Source: Rhabdaerophilum sp. SD176 (lineage in GTDB: Bacteria; Pseudomonadota; Alphaproteobacteria; Rhizobiales; Beijerinckiaceae). Taken from it: a DNA stretch of 64,000 bases. Position 1 is the first letter of the stretch. Every line of letters starts with the position of its first letter. Below are positions 41,056-50,000 of the stretch, piece by piece. A program made the position numbers and the translations under genes. The stretch lies in the NCBI RefSeq assembly GCF_030143245.1, contig NZ_JARJNS010000002.1:124001-188000 (forward strand), in the 5' to 3' direction. The notes below the pieces were generated by a model. The model searched no databases and was not told the origin of the DNA. It worked only from the letters and a program-made list of their open reading frames with translations.

Positions 41056-42219
41056 ATGAACCAGCGCCATCACGAAGCGGATGAACCGCATTCCCTCGTC
41101 CTGCGCCTCGGCGCGGACGCGCCGCTGGTGCTTGAATCCGGCGCCAGCCTCGCGCCGGTGCAGATCGCCTACCAGACCTACGGCACGCTCAATGCCGACC
41201 GGACCAACGCCATCCTCATCTGCCATGCGCTGACGGGTGACCAGCATGTTGCCAATGTCCATCCTGTGACCGGCAAGGCCGGCTGGTGGATTTCCATGGT
41301 CGGCCCGGGCAAGCCGATCGATACGGATCGTTTCTTCGTCATCTGCTCGAATGTCATCGGCGGCTGCATGGGCTCGTCCGGCCCGGCCTCGACCAATCCG
41401 GAGACGGGCGAGGCCTTCGCCACCGGCTTTCCCGTGCTCACCATCTCGGACATGGTCCGCGCGCAGGCCCGGCTGATCGACCATCTCGGCATCGAGACGC
41501 TGCTCGCCGTGGTTGGCGGTTCGATGGGCGGGATGCAGGTTCTGGCCTGGGCGTCGCTCTTCCCGGACCGCGTGTTCGCGGCGATGCCGATCGCGTCGGC
41601 CGCCAAGCATTCGGCCCAGAACATCGCTTTCCATGAAGTGGGCCGGCAGGCGGTGATGGCCGATCCGGAATGGCGGCGCGGCCGCTACCAGCAGGAGGGC
41701 GCGCGCCCGGTCAAGGGCCTTGCCGTGGCGCGGATGGCGGCGCATATCACCTATCTCTCCGAGCCGGCCCTGCAACGGAAATTCGGGCGCAAGCTGCAGG
41801 ACCGCGAGGCGCCGACCTTCTCCTTCGATGCGGATTTCCAGGTTGAATCCTACCTGCGTCACCAGGGGATTTCGTTCGTCGAGCGGTTTGACGCCAATTC
41901 CTACCTCTACCTGACCCGGGCCATGGATTACTTCGACCTCGCGGCCGATAATGGCGGCTCGCTCGGCGCGGCCTTCCGCAACACGCGGACGCGGTTCTGC
42001 CTCGTGTCCTTCACCTCGGACTGGCTGTTCCCGACAGCAGATAGCCGGCAAATCGTCCATGCGCTCAACGCGGCCGGCGCTTCGGTCTCCTTCGTCGAGA
42101 TCGAGAGCGACAAGGGCCATGACGCGTTCCTGCTGGAAGAGCCCAACCTTTTCGCGACGACGCGCGGCTTCCTCAACGCCGCCGCGAGCGCGCGCGGCAT
42201 TCCCGGAGGTGCGGCATGA
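41056..42219 (+). CDS. metX: Homoserine O-acetyltransferase
   Basis: The 387-residue alpha/beta hydrolase has the nucleophile elbow GGSMGGMQ near residue 155, the [13 protein letters not shown] oxyanion segment, SSGPASTNP, and the catalytic Asp/His in SDWLFP and DKGHDAFLL. It activates homoserine for methionine synthesis; acetyl versus succinyl choice cannot be settled by eye in this family. It overlaps metW by ATGA, a pairing conserved across proteobacteria. No SAM-II riboswitch pattern was seen upstream. Confidence 0.94.
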   Translation: MNQRHHEADEPHSLVLRLGADAPLVLESGASLAPVQIAYQTYGTLNADRTNAILICHALTGDQHVANVHPVTGKAGWWISMVGPGKPIDTDRFFVICSNVIGGCMGSSGPASTNPETGEAFATGFPVLTISDMVRAQARLIDHLGIETLLAVVGGSMGGMQVLAWASLFPDRVFAAMPIASAAKHSAQNIAFHEVGRQAVMADPEWRRGRYQQEGARPVKGLAVARMAAHITYLSEPALQRKFGRKLQDREAPTFSFDADFQVESYLRHQGISFVERFDANSYLYLTRAMDYFDLAADNGGSLGAAFRNTRTRFCLVSFTSDWLFPTADSRQIVHALNAAGASVSFVEIESDKGHDAFLLEEPNLFATTRGFLNAAASARGIPGGAA

Positions 42220-42842
42220 GCAGCGAAGCCCTGCGTTCCGATTACCGCCTCGTCTCCGAAATGGTCCGGCCCGGCACGCGGGTGCTGGATGTCGGCTGCG
42301 GCGACGGCGAGCTGCTGGCCTTCCTGGCGCGCCACAAACAGGTCGATGCACGCGGCATCGAGATCTCGCGCGAGGGCGTCGCGGCCTGCGTGGCCAAGGG
42401 GCTGGCGGTGATCCAGGGCGATGCCGATACCGACCTTGCCGATTACCCGGATGATTGCTTCGACTATGTGATCCTGTCGCAGACGATCCAGGCGACGCGG
42501 AACCCGAAGATCGTGCTCGAGCAGATGCTCCGGATCGGCCGGAACGCCATCGTCTCCTTCCCGAATTTCGGGCATTGGCGCATCCGCACCCACCTGATGT
42601 TCAATGGCCGCATGCCGGTGACGGAGAACCTGCCGGACAGCTGGTACAACACGCCGAACATCCATTTCTGCACGATCCGCGATTTCGTCGCGCTGGCCGA
42701 CGAACTGCAGGCGCGGATCGTCCGGGCGGATGCGCTCGATGCCGCCGGCAAGCCGGTGGGCGTGAAGATGCCGTGGTGGTTCTGGAACATGATGGGCGAG
42801 CAGGGAATCTTCTGGCTCGCCCGGCAGGGGGACCGGACCTAG
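42216..42842 (+). CDS. metW: Methionine biosynthesis protein MetW
   Basis: The 208-residue protein is a methyltransferase-fold protein with [16 protein letters not shown] (motif I), [16 protein letters not shown] and [20 protein letters not shown], all typical of MetW. It acts with MetX, probably by stabilising or activating it. The start overlaps metX by ATGA. The stop codon lies in a CTAG that also holds the stop of the convergent methyltransferase gene (42839-42842). Confidence 0.94.
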   Translation: MSSEALRSDYRLVSEMVRPGTRVLDVGCGDGELLAFLARHKQVDARGIEISREGVAACVAKGLAVIQGDADTDLADYPDDCFDYVILSQTIQATRNPKIVLEQMLRIGRNAIVSFPNFGHWRIRTHLMFNGRMPVTENLPDSWYNTPNIHFCTIRDFVALADELQARIVRADALDAAGKPVGVKMPWWFWNMMGEQGIFWLARQGDRT

Positions 42843-43576
42843 CCGGCCGCCGTGCCGCCGCTTGGCACGAGGATCGGCTGGAGCAGCCCGCGCACCCGCG
42901 CGGCCTTGCCGGAAAGTGCGGGGCGATAGACCTGCTTGGTCGCCTCCACGAGATAGACGCCGCCGAAGGGCAGCGGCAGGCTGGTGCCCAGCCGCTCCCA
43001 GGCCAGCGCCGTGCGCAGGAAAAACCCGCGCTGGATCGGCGGCACGAACAGCGCCTCGTCCCAATGGGTGGGCGTGAACAGGGCCTGGCGCAGCAATTCG
43101 GTCACCTGTCGCTTCGAGAAGGGCTGGCCATGGCCGAAGGGCGTCGTGTCCTGCCGGGCCCAGGGGCCGCGACGATTCGGCACCACCAGCATGACATGGC
43201 CGCCTGGCGCCAGGATCCGCCAGATCTCGCTCATCAGGGCGGCGGGATCATCCGAGGTTTCCAGCGCATGGATCATCAGCACGCGGTCCACCACCTGGTC
43301 GCGCAGGGGCAGGTCGGTGCCCTCGACGAGGCTGACCGCCGAGAGCTGGCCCGGCGGCCAGGCGATGATACCCTGCCGTGCGGGCATGAAGGCGATGGTG
43401 CGTTCGGTGCCGGTGCGCAGGGTGTCGAGATAGGGCGTCGCATAGCCAAGGCCGAGCAGGGCGAGCCCGGCGAGATCCTCCCAGCGCTGCCGGACCCGGC
43501 GCAGGATCATCTCCCGCGCAACCGTGCCGAGCGGGCTGCCGTAGAAGGATTTCAGATCGACGACATCGAGTTGCAT
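42839..43576 (-). CDS. SAM-dependent methyltransferase, type 11
   Basis: Starting at ATG 43576 (MQLDVVDLKSFYGSPLGTVA) the protein has 245 residues. The core shows LALLGLGYATPYLDTL in place of the usual DxGxGxG motif I, then VDRVLMIHALETSDDP and APGGHVMLVVPNRRGPWAR. The family is common beside gloB in Hyphomicrobiales. The altered motif I (GLGYATP) still keeps glycines for SAM binding. Substrate unknown. Convergent with metW, divergent from gloB. Confidence 0.85.
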   Translation of the reverse strand: MQLDVVDLKSFYGSPLGTVAREMILRRVRQRWEDLAGLALLGLGYATPYLDTLRTGTERTIAFMPARQGIIAWPPGQLSAVSLVEGTDLPLRDQVVDRVLMIHALETSDDPAALMSEIWRILAPGGHVMLVVPNRRGPWARQDTTPFGHGQPFSKRQVTELLRQALFTPTHWDEALFVPPIQRGFFLRTALAWERLGTSLPLPFGGVYLVEATKQVYRPALSGKAARVRGLLQPILVPSGGTAAG

Positions 43577-43667
43577 GATTACGAATGGTTTATGATAAGG
43601 GACGGCGAAGCCGTGACGCTCAAGCATTGCCAGAGCGGGACGGACCTGTCGATGAGGGATTGGACGC

Positions 43668-44387
43668 GTGGATATCGAACTGTTTCTGTGCCGGTCGGAC
43701 AATTACGGCGTGCTGATCCGCGATCCTGCCACAGGCAAGGTCGCGGCGATCGATGCCCCGGATGCCGGGGCGATCGAGGCGGCGCTGAAGCGGCGGGGCT
43801 GGACGCTTGATCTCATCCTCGTGACACACCAGCATGCCGACCATATCGACGGCATCCCCGCCCTTGTCGCCACGCATGGCGCCATGGTGATCGCGCCGGC
43901 GCTGGCGCGCGAGGCCGTGCCGCAGGCCTATCGCTATGTCGGCGAGGGGGACACCGTCGAGGTCGGCGCACTGAAGGCGGCGGTCTGGCATGTTCCAGGC
44001 CATTGCGAGGACCATGTCGCCTATCATTTCGCTGGCGATGGCGTGTTCTTTGCCGGCGATGTCCTGTTCGCGATGGGCTGCGGCCGGGTGCTGACATCGA
44101 CCATCGAGAAGCTGCATGCCTCGGTGATGCGGATCGCCGCGCTGCCGGAGGAAACGCGCGTCTATTGCGGGCATGAATACACGCTCTCGAATGCCCGTTT
44201 CTGCGCCCATATCGCTCCGGAGAACGAGGCCATCGCCGCCCGCCTCGCGCAGGTCGAGGCGCAGCGCGCGGCGGGTGACTTCACGCTGCCGACGACGATC
44301 GGCGCGGAGCGGGCGACGAATGTGTTCGTCAGGGCGAAGGACCTCGCGGAATTCGCCGCCCTGCGCGAAGCCAAGAACCGGTTCTGA
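43668..44387 (+). CDS. gloB: Hydroxyacylglutathione hydrolase (glyoxalase II)
   Basis: A GTG at 43668 gives 239 residues. The metallo-beta-lactamase metal site is intact: THQHADHIDG, PGHCEDHV, FAGDVLFAMGCGRV and the C-terminal CGHEYTLSNARF. Glyoxalase II hydrolyses S-lactoylglutathione to lactate and glutathione, the second step of methylglyoxal detoxification. The 91-bp gap upstream is shared with a divergent methyltransferase gene. A cupin gene follows after nine bases. Confidence 0.94.
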   Translation: MDIELFLCRSDNYGVLIRDPATGKVAAIDAPDAGAIEAALKRRGWTLDLILVTHQHADHIDGIPALVATHGAMVIAPALAREAVPQAYRYVGEGDTVEVGALKAAVWHVPGHCEDHVAYHFAGDGVFFAGDVLFAMGCGRVLTSTIEKLHASVMRIAALPEETRVYCGHEYTLSNARFCAHIAPENEAIAARLAQVEAQRAAGDFTLPTTIGAERATNVFVRAKDLAEFAALREAKNRF

Positions 44388-44396
44388 GGGGCGGGC

Positions 44397-44867
44397 ATGT
44401 CCGACGGTAGCCAGACGGTGCTCACCGCACGCGCGATCATTGCCCAGCTCGGGCTGCAGCCGCACCCGGAAGGCGGGCATTTCCGAGAGACGTTCCGCGA
44501 TCCCGATGCCGATGCGGCGGGGCGCTCCGTCGGCACGGCAATCTATTACCTGCTCGAGGCGGGCGAGGTGTCGGAATGGCACCGCGTCGATGCGGCCGAG
44601 ATCTGGCATTACTATGCCGGCGCGCCGATGGTCATCACGATCAGCCCGAACGGCCATGATGCGGTGGCGCAGCATCTCGGCCCGGTGCTCGAGGCAGGCC
44701 AGCGGCCGCAGATCATCGTGCCGAAGGGCCATTGGCAGAGCGCGACCTCACTGGGCGCCTGGACGCTTGTCGGCTGCACCGTCGCGCCGGGCTTCACCTT
44801 CGACGGGTTCGAGATGGCCCCGCCGGACTGGCGGCCGACCCCGCGCAAGCCGGGAGGCCGGGCATGA
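44397..44867 (+). CDS. Cupin family protein (DUF985)
   Basis: The 156-residue protein begins with IIAQLGLQPHPEGGHFRETFRD and continues with GTAIYYLLEAGEVSEWHRVDAAEIWHYYAG, typical of the DUF985 cupins (Cupin_5). The two His in WHRVD and WHYY could bind metal or ligand. The reaction is unknown; some relatives act on sugars or auxin-like compounds. It follows gloB closely and overlaps the GNAT gene by ATGA. Confidence 0.88.
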   Translation: MSDGSQTVLTARAIIAQLGLQPHPEGGHFRETFRDPDADAAGRSVGTAIYYLLEAGEVSEWHRVDAAEIWHYYAGAPMVITISPNGHDAVAQHLGPVLEAGQRPQIIVPKGHWQSATSLGAWTLVGCTVAPGFTFDGFEMAPPDWRPTPRKPGGRA

Positions 44868-45622
44868 GCGCGGCTTTGTTCGGGGGCCTCGGCGATGTGC
44901 AGGCCTGCGAGGAACGTCTGATCAATTGCTGGCCGAGCCACCAGACCGTGCTGGTGGGAGACTGGCTCTGCCGGTTCGCGAAGGGCTATTCCGGCCGCGC
45001 CAATTCCGCCTGCTGCGTCAAGCCGGCCAGCAATCTCGATTCCGAGACCCTGCGGCATATCGAATGCCTCTACAATGCGGCCGGCCTGCCGCCTTCGATC
45101 CGGCTCTCGCCGCTGGTCCGCCCCGCCGTGATGCGGATGCTGGAACAGGATGGCTATGCGGCCGAGGATGGCTCGATCGGCATGATCGGCGACGTCCTGC
45201 CCGGGGAAATCCCCTCCGGCCTCAAGCTTGAAACGCTGCCGGCGGCTGACTGGCTGGAAGGGGCCTGCCGCTGGCAGAGCGGCGCGAAGCGCGATGTGCA
45301 GGCCCTGCAGGGTATTGTCAGCAATATCCGCGTGCCGACCCGCTTCGCCACGCTGGTCGAGGATGGCGAGCCGGTGGGTTATGCGCTGGTTTCGGTCGAT
45401 CGCGGCATGGCGGAATTCGGATCGGTCATGGTCGACCCGGAAAAACGCGGCAAGGGCCATGGCCGCCGGCTGGTGGCGGGCATTATTGCCTGGGCGCACC
45501 AGGCCGGGGCGAAACGGATGTTCCTGCAGGTCGCCAGCGAAAACGAGGTGGCGCAGGGGCTCTATGGCTCGCTGGGTTTCGTGCCGGTCTATTCGGCCGC
45601 CTACTGGCGTCGGAAGCGCTGA
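44864..45622 (+). CDS. GNAT family N-acetyltransferase
   Basis: From ATG 44864 (overlapping the cupin stop) the protein has 252 residues. The C-terminal GNAT domain includes AEFGSVMVDPEKRGKGHGRRLV, the acetyl-CoA-binding strand and R/Q-x-x-G-x-G/A loop, then LQVASENEVAQGLYGSLGF. The N-terminal 110 residues (WPSHQTVLVGDWLCRFAKGYSGRANS) form a second, degenerate GNAT-like half. The substrate is unknown. It closes the gloB-cupin-GNAT set. Confidence 0.87.
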   Translation: MSAALFGGLGDVQACEERLINCWPSHQTVLVGDWLCRFAKGYSGRANSACCVKPASNLDSETLRHIECLYNAAGLPPSIRLSPLVRPAVMRMLEQDGYAAEDGSIGMIGDVLPGEIPSGLKLETLPAADWLEGACRWQSGAKRDVQALQGIVSNIRVPTRFATLVEDGEPVGYALVSVDRGMAEFGSVMVDPEKRGKGHGRRLVAGIIAWAHQAGAKRMFLQVASENEVAQGLYGSLGFVPVYSAAYWRRKR

Positions 45623-45625
45623 GGT

Positions 45626-46507
45626 TCAGCGCGGCCTTGCGATCACCGCGCCGCCGACGATGAGCAGGCATGCCAGGGCGAGAGGCCAGCCGGCTTCGGC
45701 CCGGCCCGCCGCGACCAGCGCCAGCGTCGAGATGACCGGCGCCGCATAGGAGGCCGTGCCGAGGAAGCGGATATCGCCCTTCTTCATCCCGATATCCCAG
45801 AGGAAGAACGCCGCACCGACCGGGCCGAGCCCGAGCGCGACGATCGCCATCCACGCGCCCGCACCCTGCGGCAGGCCGGCCGGTTCCAGCGCGAGATGGG
45901 CGAGGCCGGCGAGCAGGGCCGTCACGAGGCAGTTGCCGACCACCGCTTCTGTCGGCACCTCGGCGAAGCGGCGCGAGAGCACGGAATACCCGGCCCAGAG
46001 GAAGGCGCAGGTGAGGGCCAGCCCGTAGCCCAGCCAAGGAACCGCCGCACCGGCGCCGATCCCGCCTTTGGCGAGGGCCAGCAGCAGCACGCCGGCAAAC
46101 CCGGCAATCGCGCCGAAAACCGGGCGCATTCCCAGCTTCTCGCCCGGCAGCAGGCCGGAAAACAGCACGATCAGCAGCGGCCAGAGATAGGCGATGAGGC
46201 TCGCCTCGGCCGGAGGCGCGGATTTCAGCGCGGCGAAATAGACCGCATGGTAGCCGAAGAGCCCGCCCACGCCGAGCGCCCAGGCGCCGGCTGGCTGGCG
46301 CAGCCGGCCGAGCTGTCCGCGCAGGGCCAGGACGATGAGGCCGAGCCCGCCGCCGATCGCAAAGGTCAGCGCCGTGAGCAGGAAAGGCGGCACGCCGGCT
46401 GTCGAGGCCGTCAGCAGGGCGAGAAGGCCCCAGAGCAGGATGGCGCCGAGGCCGGCCAGAGTGGGGAGGGAAAGGGCCGGTTTGGCCGCACGATCAGGCT
46501 TGGTCAT
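45626..46507 (-). CDS. EamA/DMT superfamily transporter
   Basis: The 293-residue protein has about ten hydrophobic helices in two EamA repeats, with LPTLAGLGAILLWGLLALLT near the start and AYLWPLLIVLFSGLL in the first half. The segment resembles the YdcZ/YtfF-type aromatic amino acid exporters but this is not firm. It ends four bases from the GNAT stop (convergent) and faces a 500-bp non-coding region upstream. Confidence 0.85.
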   Translation of the reverse strand: MTKPDRAAKPALSLPTLAGLGAILLWGLLALLTASTAGVPPFLLTALTFAIGGGLGLIVLALRGQLGRLRQPAGAWALGVGGLFGYHAVYFAALKSAPPAEASLIAYLWPLLIVLFSGLLPGEKLGMRPVFGAIAGFAGVLLLALAKGGIGAGAAVPWLGYGLALTCAFLWAGYSVLSRRFAEVPTEAVVGNCLVTALLAGLAHLALEPAGLPQGAGAWMAIVALGLGPVGAAFFLWDIGMKKGDIRFLGTASYAAPVISTLALVAAGRAEAGWPLALACLLIVGGAVIARPR

Positions 46508-47009
46508 GACGGAGGGGATACGCGCGCCGCTGCCGGCTGAAAAGCCCGGCGCGACAGAAAATGTCGCGGCAGCGTACGCCCCTGTGCGTCCTGGGCTGAA
46601 AACCGAAAATGTTTCAGAGGCGTGGGATTTTCCGTGCCCGCCCGGAGCGGCCGGTTTTCCCCGGAACCCGGGACGGGGTTATTCTCGCTGCATTGCCGCA
46701 GGATCAGGGCCGGATCCGGACCGTCCCTCCCTGCGGTAAACGGCGGGGGAAGCCGCGAGATCTCGCAGCCCCCGCCGGAACGGGGTTCCGCCCTGCCTTC
46801 CGGGCCGGTTCACGCCCACCCCCTCCCATTGTCCGAACTGGCGACGAGGCCAGCGGAACCCCGCTTTCCTTCCCTATCCGCGCGGCGGGAGCCGGCGCGG
46901 CTTTCGGTGCTCAACCGGAGATAGAAATCAGCGCCCGAAAGGCCCGTTGTCCGGACGCCGCCTTCGCGGCAGGATCGGCGCGATTCAGAGAAATCCGGCA
47001 GGAGGAGCC
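46508..47009. other. Gene-free region between a DMT exporter and an MGMT-like gene
   Basis: No reading frame here has a family signature, a sensible ribosome binding site or a plausible protein composition. A perfect 7-bp hairpin (CGCGACA-GAAAA-TGTCGCG, 46550-46568) lies in the upstream region of the exporter, and a 12-bp palindrome GCGAGATCTCGC is at 46755-46766. The rest is GC-rich with short C/G runs. It must hold the divergent promoters of the two flanking genes; none is clear. Confidence 0.6.
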
Positions 47010-47480
47010 ATGGCGAGATCAGCAATCGAGCAGATGCAGAAGGAACGGCGGCCCAAGCGGGTCGATACCCTGCCCGAGGGCGTCCGGCATTGGGGCCCGC
47101 CCGGCGCCTCGATGATCGTCTCGACCCCGCGCGAGGTCGATGCCATTCTCCGGCAGGTGCCGCCCGGCCGAGTCACGACGCTCGACGATATCCGCCACTG
47201 TCTCGCGCGCCGGCACGGCACGACCATCGCCTGTCCGGTCTCGACGGCGATCTTCATCGGTCTTGCCGCGCGGGCGGCGCTGGAAATGCGGGAGCTGGGG
47301 GCGGAAGCCGTGACGCCGTTCTGGCGGGCCCTGCGCGCGGACGGGGCGCTGAACCCGAAATATCCCGGCGGGATCCGGCTCCAGGCGGCCTTCCTCGAAG
47401 CGGAAGGCCATCGGATCGGGCAGAAAGGCAAGACCAGCTTCTTGGTGGACCACGAAGCCGTTCTTGCCGATCTGGCCTGA
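47010..47480 (+). CDS. MGMT-family DNA-binding protein lacking the alkyl-acceptor Cys
   Basis: ATG 47010 with a strong aggagg site gives 156 residues. The segment VPPGRVTTLDDIRHCLARRHG matches the winged helix of O6-alkylguanine-DNA alkyltransferase, and CPVSTAIFIGLAARA follows. The usual PCHR active site is replaced by VTPFWRALR, so the transfer cysteine is absent. The protein should therefore bind DNA or another target without alkyl transfer, like alkyltransferase-like proteins, though the family differs from ATL. Convergent with phbB. Confidence 0.75.
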   Translation: MARSAIEQMQKERRPKRVDTLPEGVRHWGPPGASMIVSTPREVDAILRQVPPGRVTTLDDIRHCLARRHGTTIACPVSTAIFIGLAARAALEMRELGAEAVTPFWRALRADGALNPKYPGGIRLQAAFLEAEGHRIGQKGKTSFLVDHEAVLADLA

Positions 47481-47483
47481 GCC

Positions 47484-48209
47484 TCAGCTCATCAGCTGGC
47501 CGCCATTGGCGGAGAGGGTCGAGCCGGTGATGAAGCCGGCTTCGTCTGCAGCGAGGAACACCACCGCGCGGGCGATTTCCTCCGGCTCGCCGAGGCGGCC
47601 GACCGGGATCTGCGGCAGGATGGCCTTTTCCAGCACGGCCGGATCAATCGCGCGGACCATCTCGGTGGCGATATAGCCGGGGCAGATCGCATTGACGGTG
47701 ATGCCGGCGCGGGCGCCTTCCTGGGCGAGGGCCTTGACGAAGCCGATATCGCCGGCCTTGGCGGCGGAGTAATTCACCTGGCCCATCTGGCCCTTCTGGC
47801 CATTGACAGACGAGATGCAGATTACGCGGCCGAACTTGCGGGCGCGCATGCCTTCCCAGACCGGGCGCGTCATGTTGAACAGCGAATTGAGGTTGGTGTT
47901 GATGACGCCATACCATTGGTCCTTCGTCATCTTGTGGAACATGCCGTCCTTGGTGATGCCGGCATTGTTGACCAGCACGTCGACCGGGCCGAGCTCGGCC
48001 TCGACCTTCGCCACGCCGGCGGCGCAGGCATCGAAATCCGAGACATCCCATTTGTAGGTCGGGATGCCGGTGTCCTTCGTGAAAGCCGCTGCGGCTTCGT
48101 CATTGCCGGCATAGCTGGCCGCCACCGTGTATCCCGCCGCCTTGAGGGCCTTCGAGATGGCGGCGCCGATCCCGCGCGAACCCCCCGTAACCAATGCTAC
48201 CCGTGCCAT
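47484..48209 (-). CDS. phbB: Acetoacetyl-CoA reductase
   Basis: The 241-residue short-chain dehydrogenase has the cofactor motif TGGSRGIG at 8-15, NNAGI near 82, and the catalytic Y147-x3-K151 (NYSAAK). The MFHKMTKDQWYGVINTNLNSLFN segment is typical of PhbB. It reduces acetoacetyl-CoA to (R)-3-hydroxybutyryl-CoA with NADPH for polyhydroxybutyrate. It lies downstream of phbA with a DUF1737 gene between. The synthase phaC is not in the window. Confidence 0.95.
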   Translation of the reverse strand: MARVALVTGGSRGIGAAISKALKAAGYTVAASYAGNDEAAAAFTKDTGIPTYKWDVSDFDACAAGVAKVEAELGPVDVLVNNAGITKDGMFHKMTKDQWYGVINTNLNSLFNMTRPVWEGMRARKFGRVICISSVNGQKGQMGQVNYSAAKAGDIGFVKALAQEGARAGITVNAICPGYIATEMVRAIDPAVLEKAILPQIPVGRLGEPEEIARAVVFLAADEAGFITGSTLSANGGQLMS

Positions 48210-48326
48210 GATGTTCCTCCTCGAACGCTGCGGCCTTTTTTGCTGCCGGTTCTTCGCGCCCGGACAGCGTCTGGTTGGTGCGACGGGCAGGCCGGCCCTT
48301 GCGGGAAGGCCCCTCGCCGATGAGAA

Positions 48327-48346
48327 GGGCGGGGTTGCCCCCGCCC
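48327..48346 (-). terminator. Hairpin between the DUF1737 gene and phbB
   Basis: GGGCGGGG (48327-48334), TTGC, CCCCGCCC (48339-48346) form a perfect 8-bp GC stem. On the minus strand it follows the DUF1737 stop and is trailed by TTCTCATC, a weak T tract. It may be a terminator or attenuator separating phbB from phbA. Confidence 0.45.
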
Positions 48347-48370
48347 GGTCGTTCTGGCGGGATTTTCCGC

Positions 48371-48586
48371 CTATTCGGATTTCAGATCGAGATCCGGCGA
48401 ATAGCCACCGGCCCTGACCTTGATGATCGCCTGGCCTGCGATGACCTGCTTGCGCCCGGCATCGTAGGTCAGGCTGGGGCTGCCATGCAATTGCCAGCCC
48501 CGGCTGAGCGCTTCGCTGACGCGATCACAGAAACTGGCATCATCCGGTCCGGTCAGGAAGCGATACAGCGTTGTCGTCTTTTCCAT
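48371..48586 (-). CDS. DUF1737 small protein within the phb cluster
   Basis: This 71-residue protein (MEKTTTLYRFLTGPDDASF, then VSEALSRGWQLHGSPSLTYD) matches DUF1737, a small family with a conserved YRFLTGPDD start and GW-x-L-x-G-S-P core. GGAG precedes the ATG. It lies 25 bases downstream of phbA and upstream of phbB on the same strand. Its function is unknown; position suggests expression with PHB synthesis. Confidence 0.85.
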   Translation of the reverse strand: MEKTTTLYRFLTGPDDASFCDRVSEALSRGWQLHGSPSLTYDAGRKQVIAGQAIIKVRAGGYSPDLDLKSE

Positions 48587-48611
48587 TCAATCTCCTGAAA
48601 AATATAAGTAA

Positions 48612-49787
48612 TCAACGCTCGACGCACATGGCGACGCCCATGCCGCCACCGATGCAGAGCGTCGCGAGACCCTTCTTGGCCCCCCGGCGCTGCATTTCGA
48701 AAAGCAGGGTATTCAGGATGCGGGCGCCCGAAGCCCCGATCGGATGGCCGATGGCGATGGCGCCGCCATTGACGTTCACGATGGAGGGGTCCCAGCCCAT
48801 ATCCTTGTTGACCGCGAGCGCCTGCGCCGCGAAGGCCTCGTTGGCCTCGACCAGATCGAGATCCGACACCTTCCAGCCGGCCTTTTCCAGCGCCCGGCGG
48901 GAAGCGGGGATCGGGCCCGTGCCCATGATGGCCGGGTCGACGCCGCAGGTGGCCCACGAGACGATCCGGGCCAGCGGGGTGATGCCGCGGCGGGCGGCCT
49001 CCTCCTCGCTCATCAGCACGGCGGCGGCGGCGCCGTCATTGATTCCCGAGGCATTGCCGGCGGTGACGGTGCCATCCTTCGAGAAGGCCGGCTTCAGCTT
49101 GGCCATGCCGTCGAGCGTGGCGCCATGGCGGGGATATTCATCGGCCTCGACCACGATGTCGCCCTTGCGGGTCTTCACGGTCACGGCGACGATTTCGTCC
49201 TTGAACTTTCCGGCCTTCTGGGCGGCCTCGGCCTTGTTCTGCGAGGCCACGGCGAAAGCATCCTGCTCGTCGCGGGTGAGCTGCCATTTGGCGGCGACAT
49301 TCTCGGCCGTGGTGCCCATGTGATAGCCGTGGAAGGCATCGAGCAGGCCGTCCTTCAGCATCGAGTCGAGCATCTTCATGTCGCCCATCTTGGTGCCGGC
49401 GCGCAGATAGGAGACATGCGGCGACAGCGTCATGGATTCCTGCCCGCCGGCCACGATGATCCGCGCATCGCCATTGGCGATCTGCTGCATGCCGATCGCC
49501 ACGGTGCGCAGGCCCGAACCGCAAAGCTGGTTCAGCGCCCAGGCGGTCTTTTCCTGGGGAATACCGGCGGCCATCGCCGCCTGGCGGGCCGGGTTCTGGC
49601 CCTGGCCGGCCGAGAGAACCTGGCCGAGAATCACTTCGTCGACTTCCTCGCCGGAAACCTTGGCGCGGTCCAGTGCGCCCTGGATGGCGAGGGCACCGAG
49701 CTGGTGCGCGGGCATTTCGGCGAAAGCGCCATTGAAGGACCCGACGGGGGTCCGGGCCGCGCTCGCGATGACAATCGATTTCGACAT
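48612..49787 (-). CDS. phbA: Acetyl-CoA acetyltransferase (beta-ketothiolase)
   Basis: The 391-residue thiolase has the nucleophile Cys89 ([10 protein letters not shown]), the [17 protein letters not shown] block with catalytic His near 347, and the second active-site Cys in [14 protein letters not shown] near the C-terminus. It condenses two acetyl-CoA to acetoacetyl-CoA, the first step of PHB synthesis. A candidate promoter and a palindrome lie just upstream, and phaR is divergent. Confidence 0.96.
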   Translation of the reverse strand: MSKSIVIASAARTPVGSFNGAFAEMPAHQLGALAIQGALDRAKVSGEEVDEVILGQVLSAGQGQNPARQAAMAAGIPQEKTAWALNQLCGSGLRTVAIGMQQIANGDARIIVAGGQESMTLSPHVSYLRAGTKMGDMKMLDSMLKDGLLDAFHGYHMGTTAENVAAKWQLTRDEQDAFAVASQNKAEAAQKAGKFKDEIVAVTVKTRKGDIVVEADEYPRHGATLDGMAKLKPAFSKDGTVTAGNASGINDGAAAAVLMSEEEAARRGITPLARIVSWATCGVDPAIMGTGPIPASRRALEKAGWKVSDLDLVEANEAFAAQALAVNKDMGWDPSIVNVNGGAIAIGHPIGASGARILNTLLFEMQRRGAKKGLATLCIGGGMGVAMCVER

Positions 49788-49816
49788 TTGGCTCTCCTCG
49801 CCTCGTTTTGGCCCGA

Positions 49817-49829
49817 CCTGATCATCAGG
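49817..49829. promoter_or_regulatory. Palindrome in the presumed phbA leader
   Basis: CCTGATCATCAGG is a 6-1-6 palindrome, 30 bases before the phbA start and just after the predicted transcription start. The location suits a repressor site, and divergent phaR encodes the likely repressor, but I have no matching published consensus in this sequence. Confidence 0.35.
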
Positions 49830-49850
49830 CTACGGGCTTGACTGTTCCCT

Positions 49851-49880
49851 CTATCAGACTTGCCAAGAAACTATCGTCAA
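49851..49880 (-). promoter_or_regulatory. Candidate sigma-70-type promoter of phbA
   Basis: On the minus strand TTGACG (49880-49875) and TGATAG (49856-49851) are 18 bases apart. Transcription would start near 49843, about 55 bases before the phbA ATG. Confidence 0.4.
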
Positions 49881-50000
49881 GCCAGAAACAAGAGTAAGAA
49901 GGGCATACGAACGTTGCGTTTGCGTGATAGGTGCCGCCTGGGCCACTATGTTCGCAGAGCGAGTGCGTGGCGTGGCGCAGAACCGGCACAGGGAGACGGC

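Noticed and set aside
46609-47115. Open frames in the gap before the MGMT-like gene
   Set aside because: The predicted proteins are Pro/Arg/Gly-rich with no start site or similarity, and they run into the real gene out of frame.
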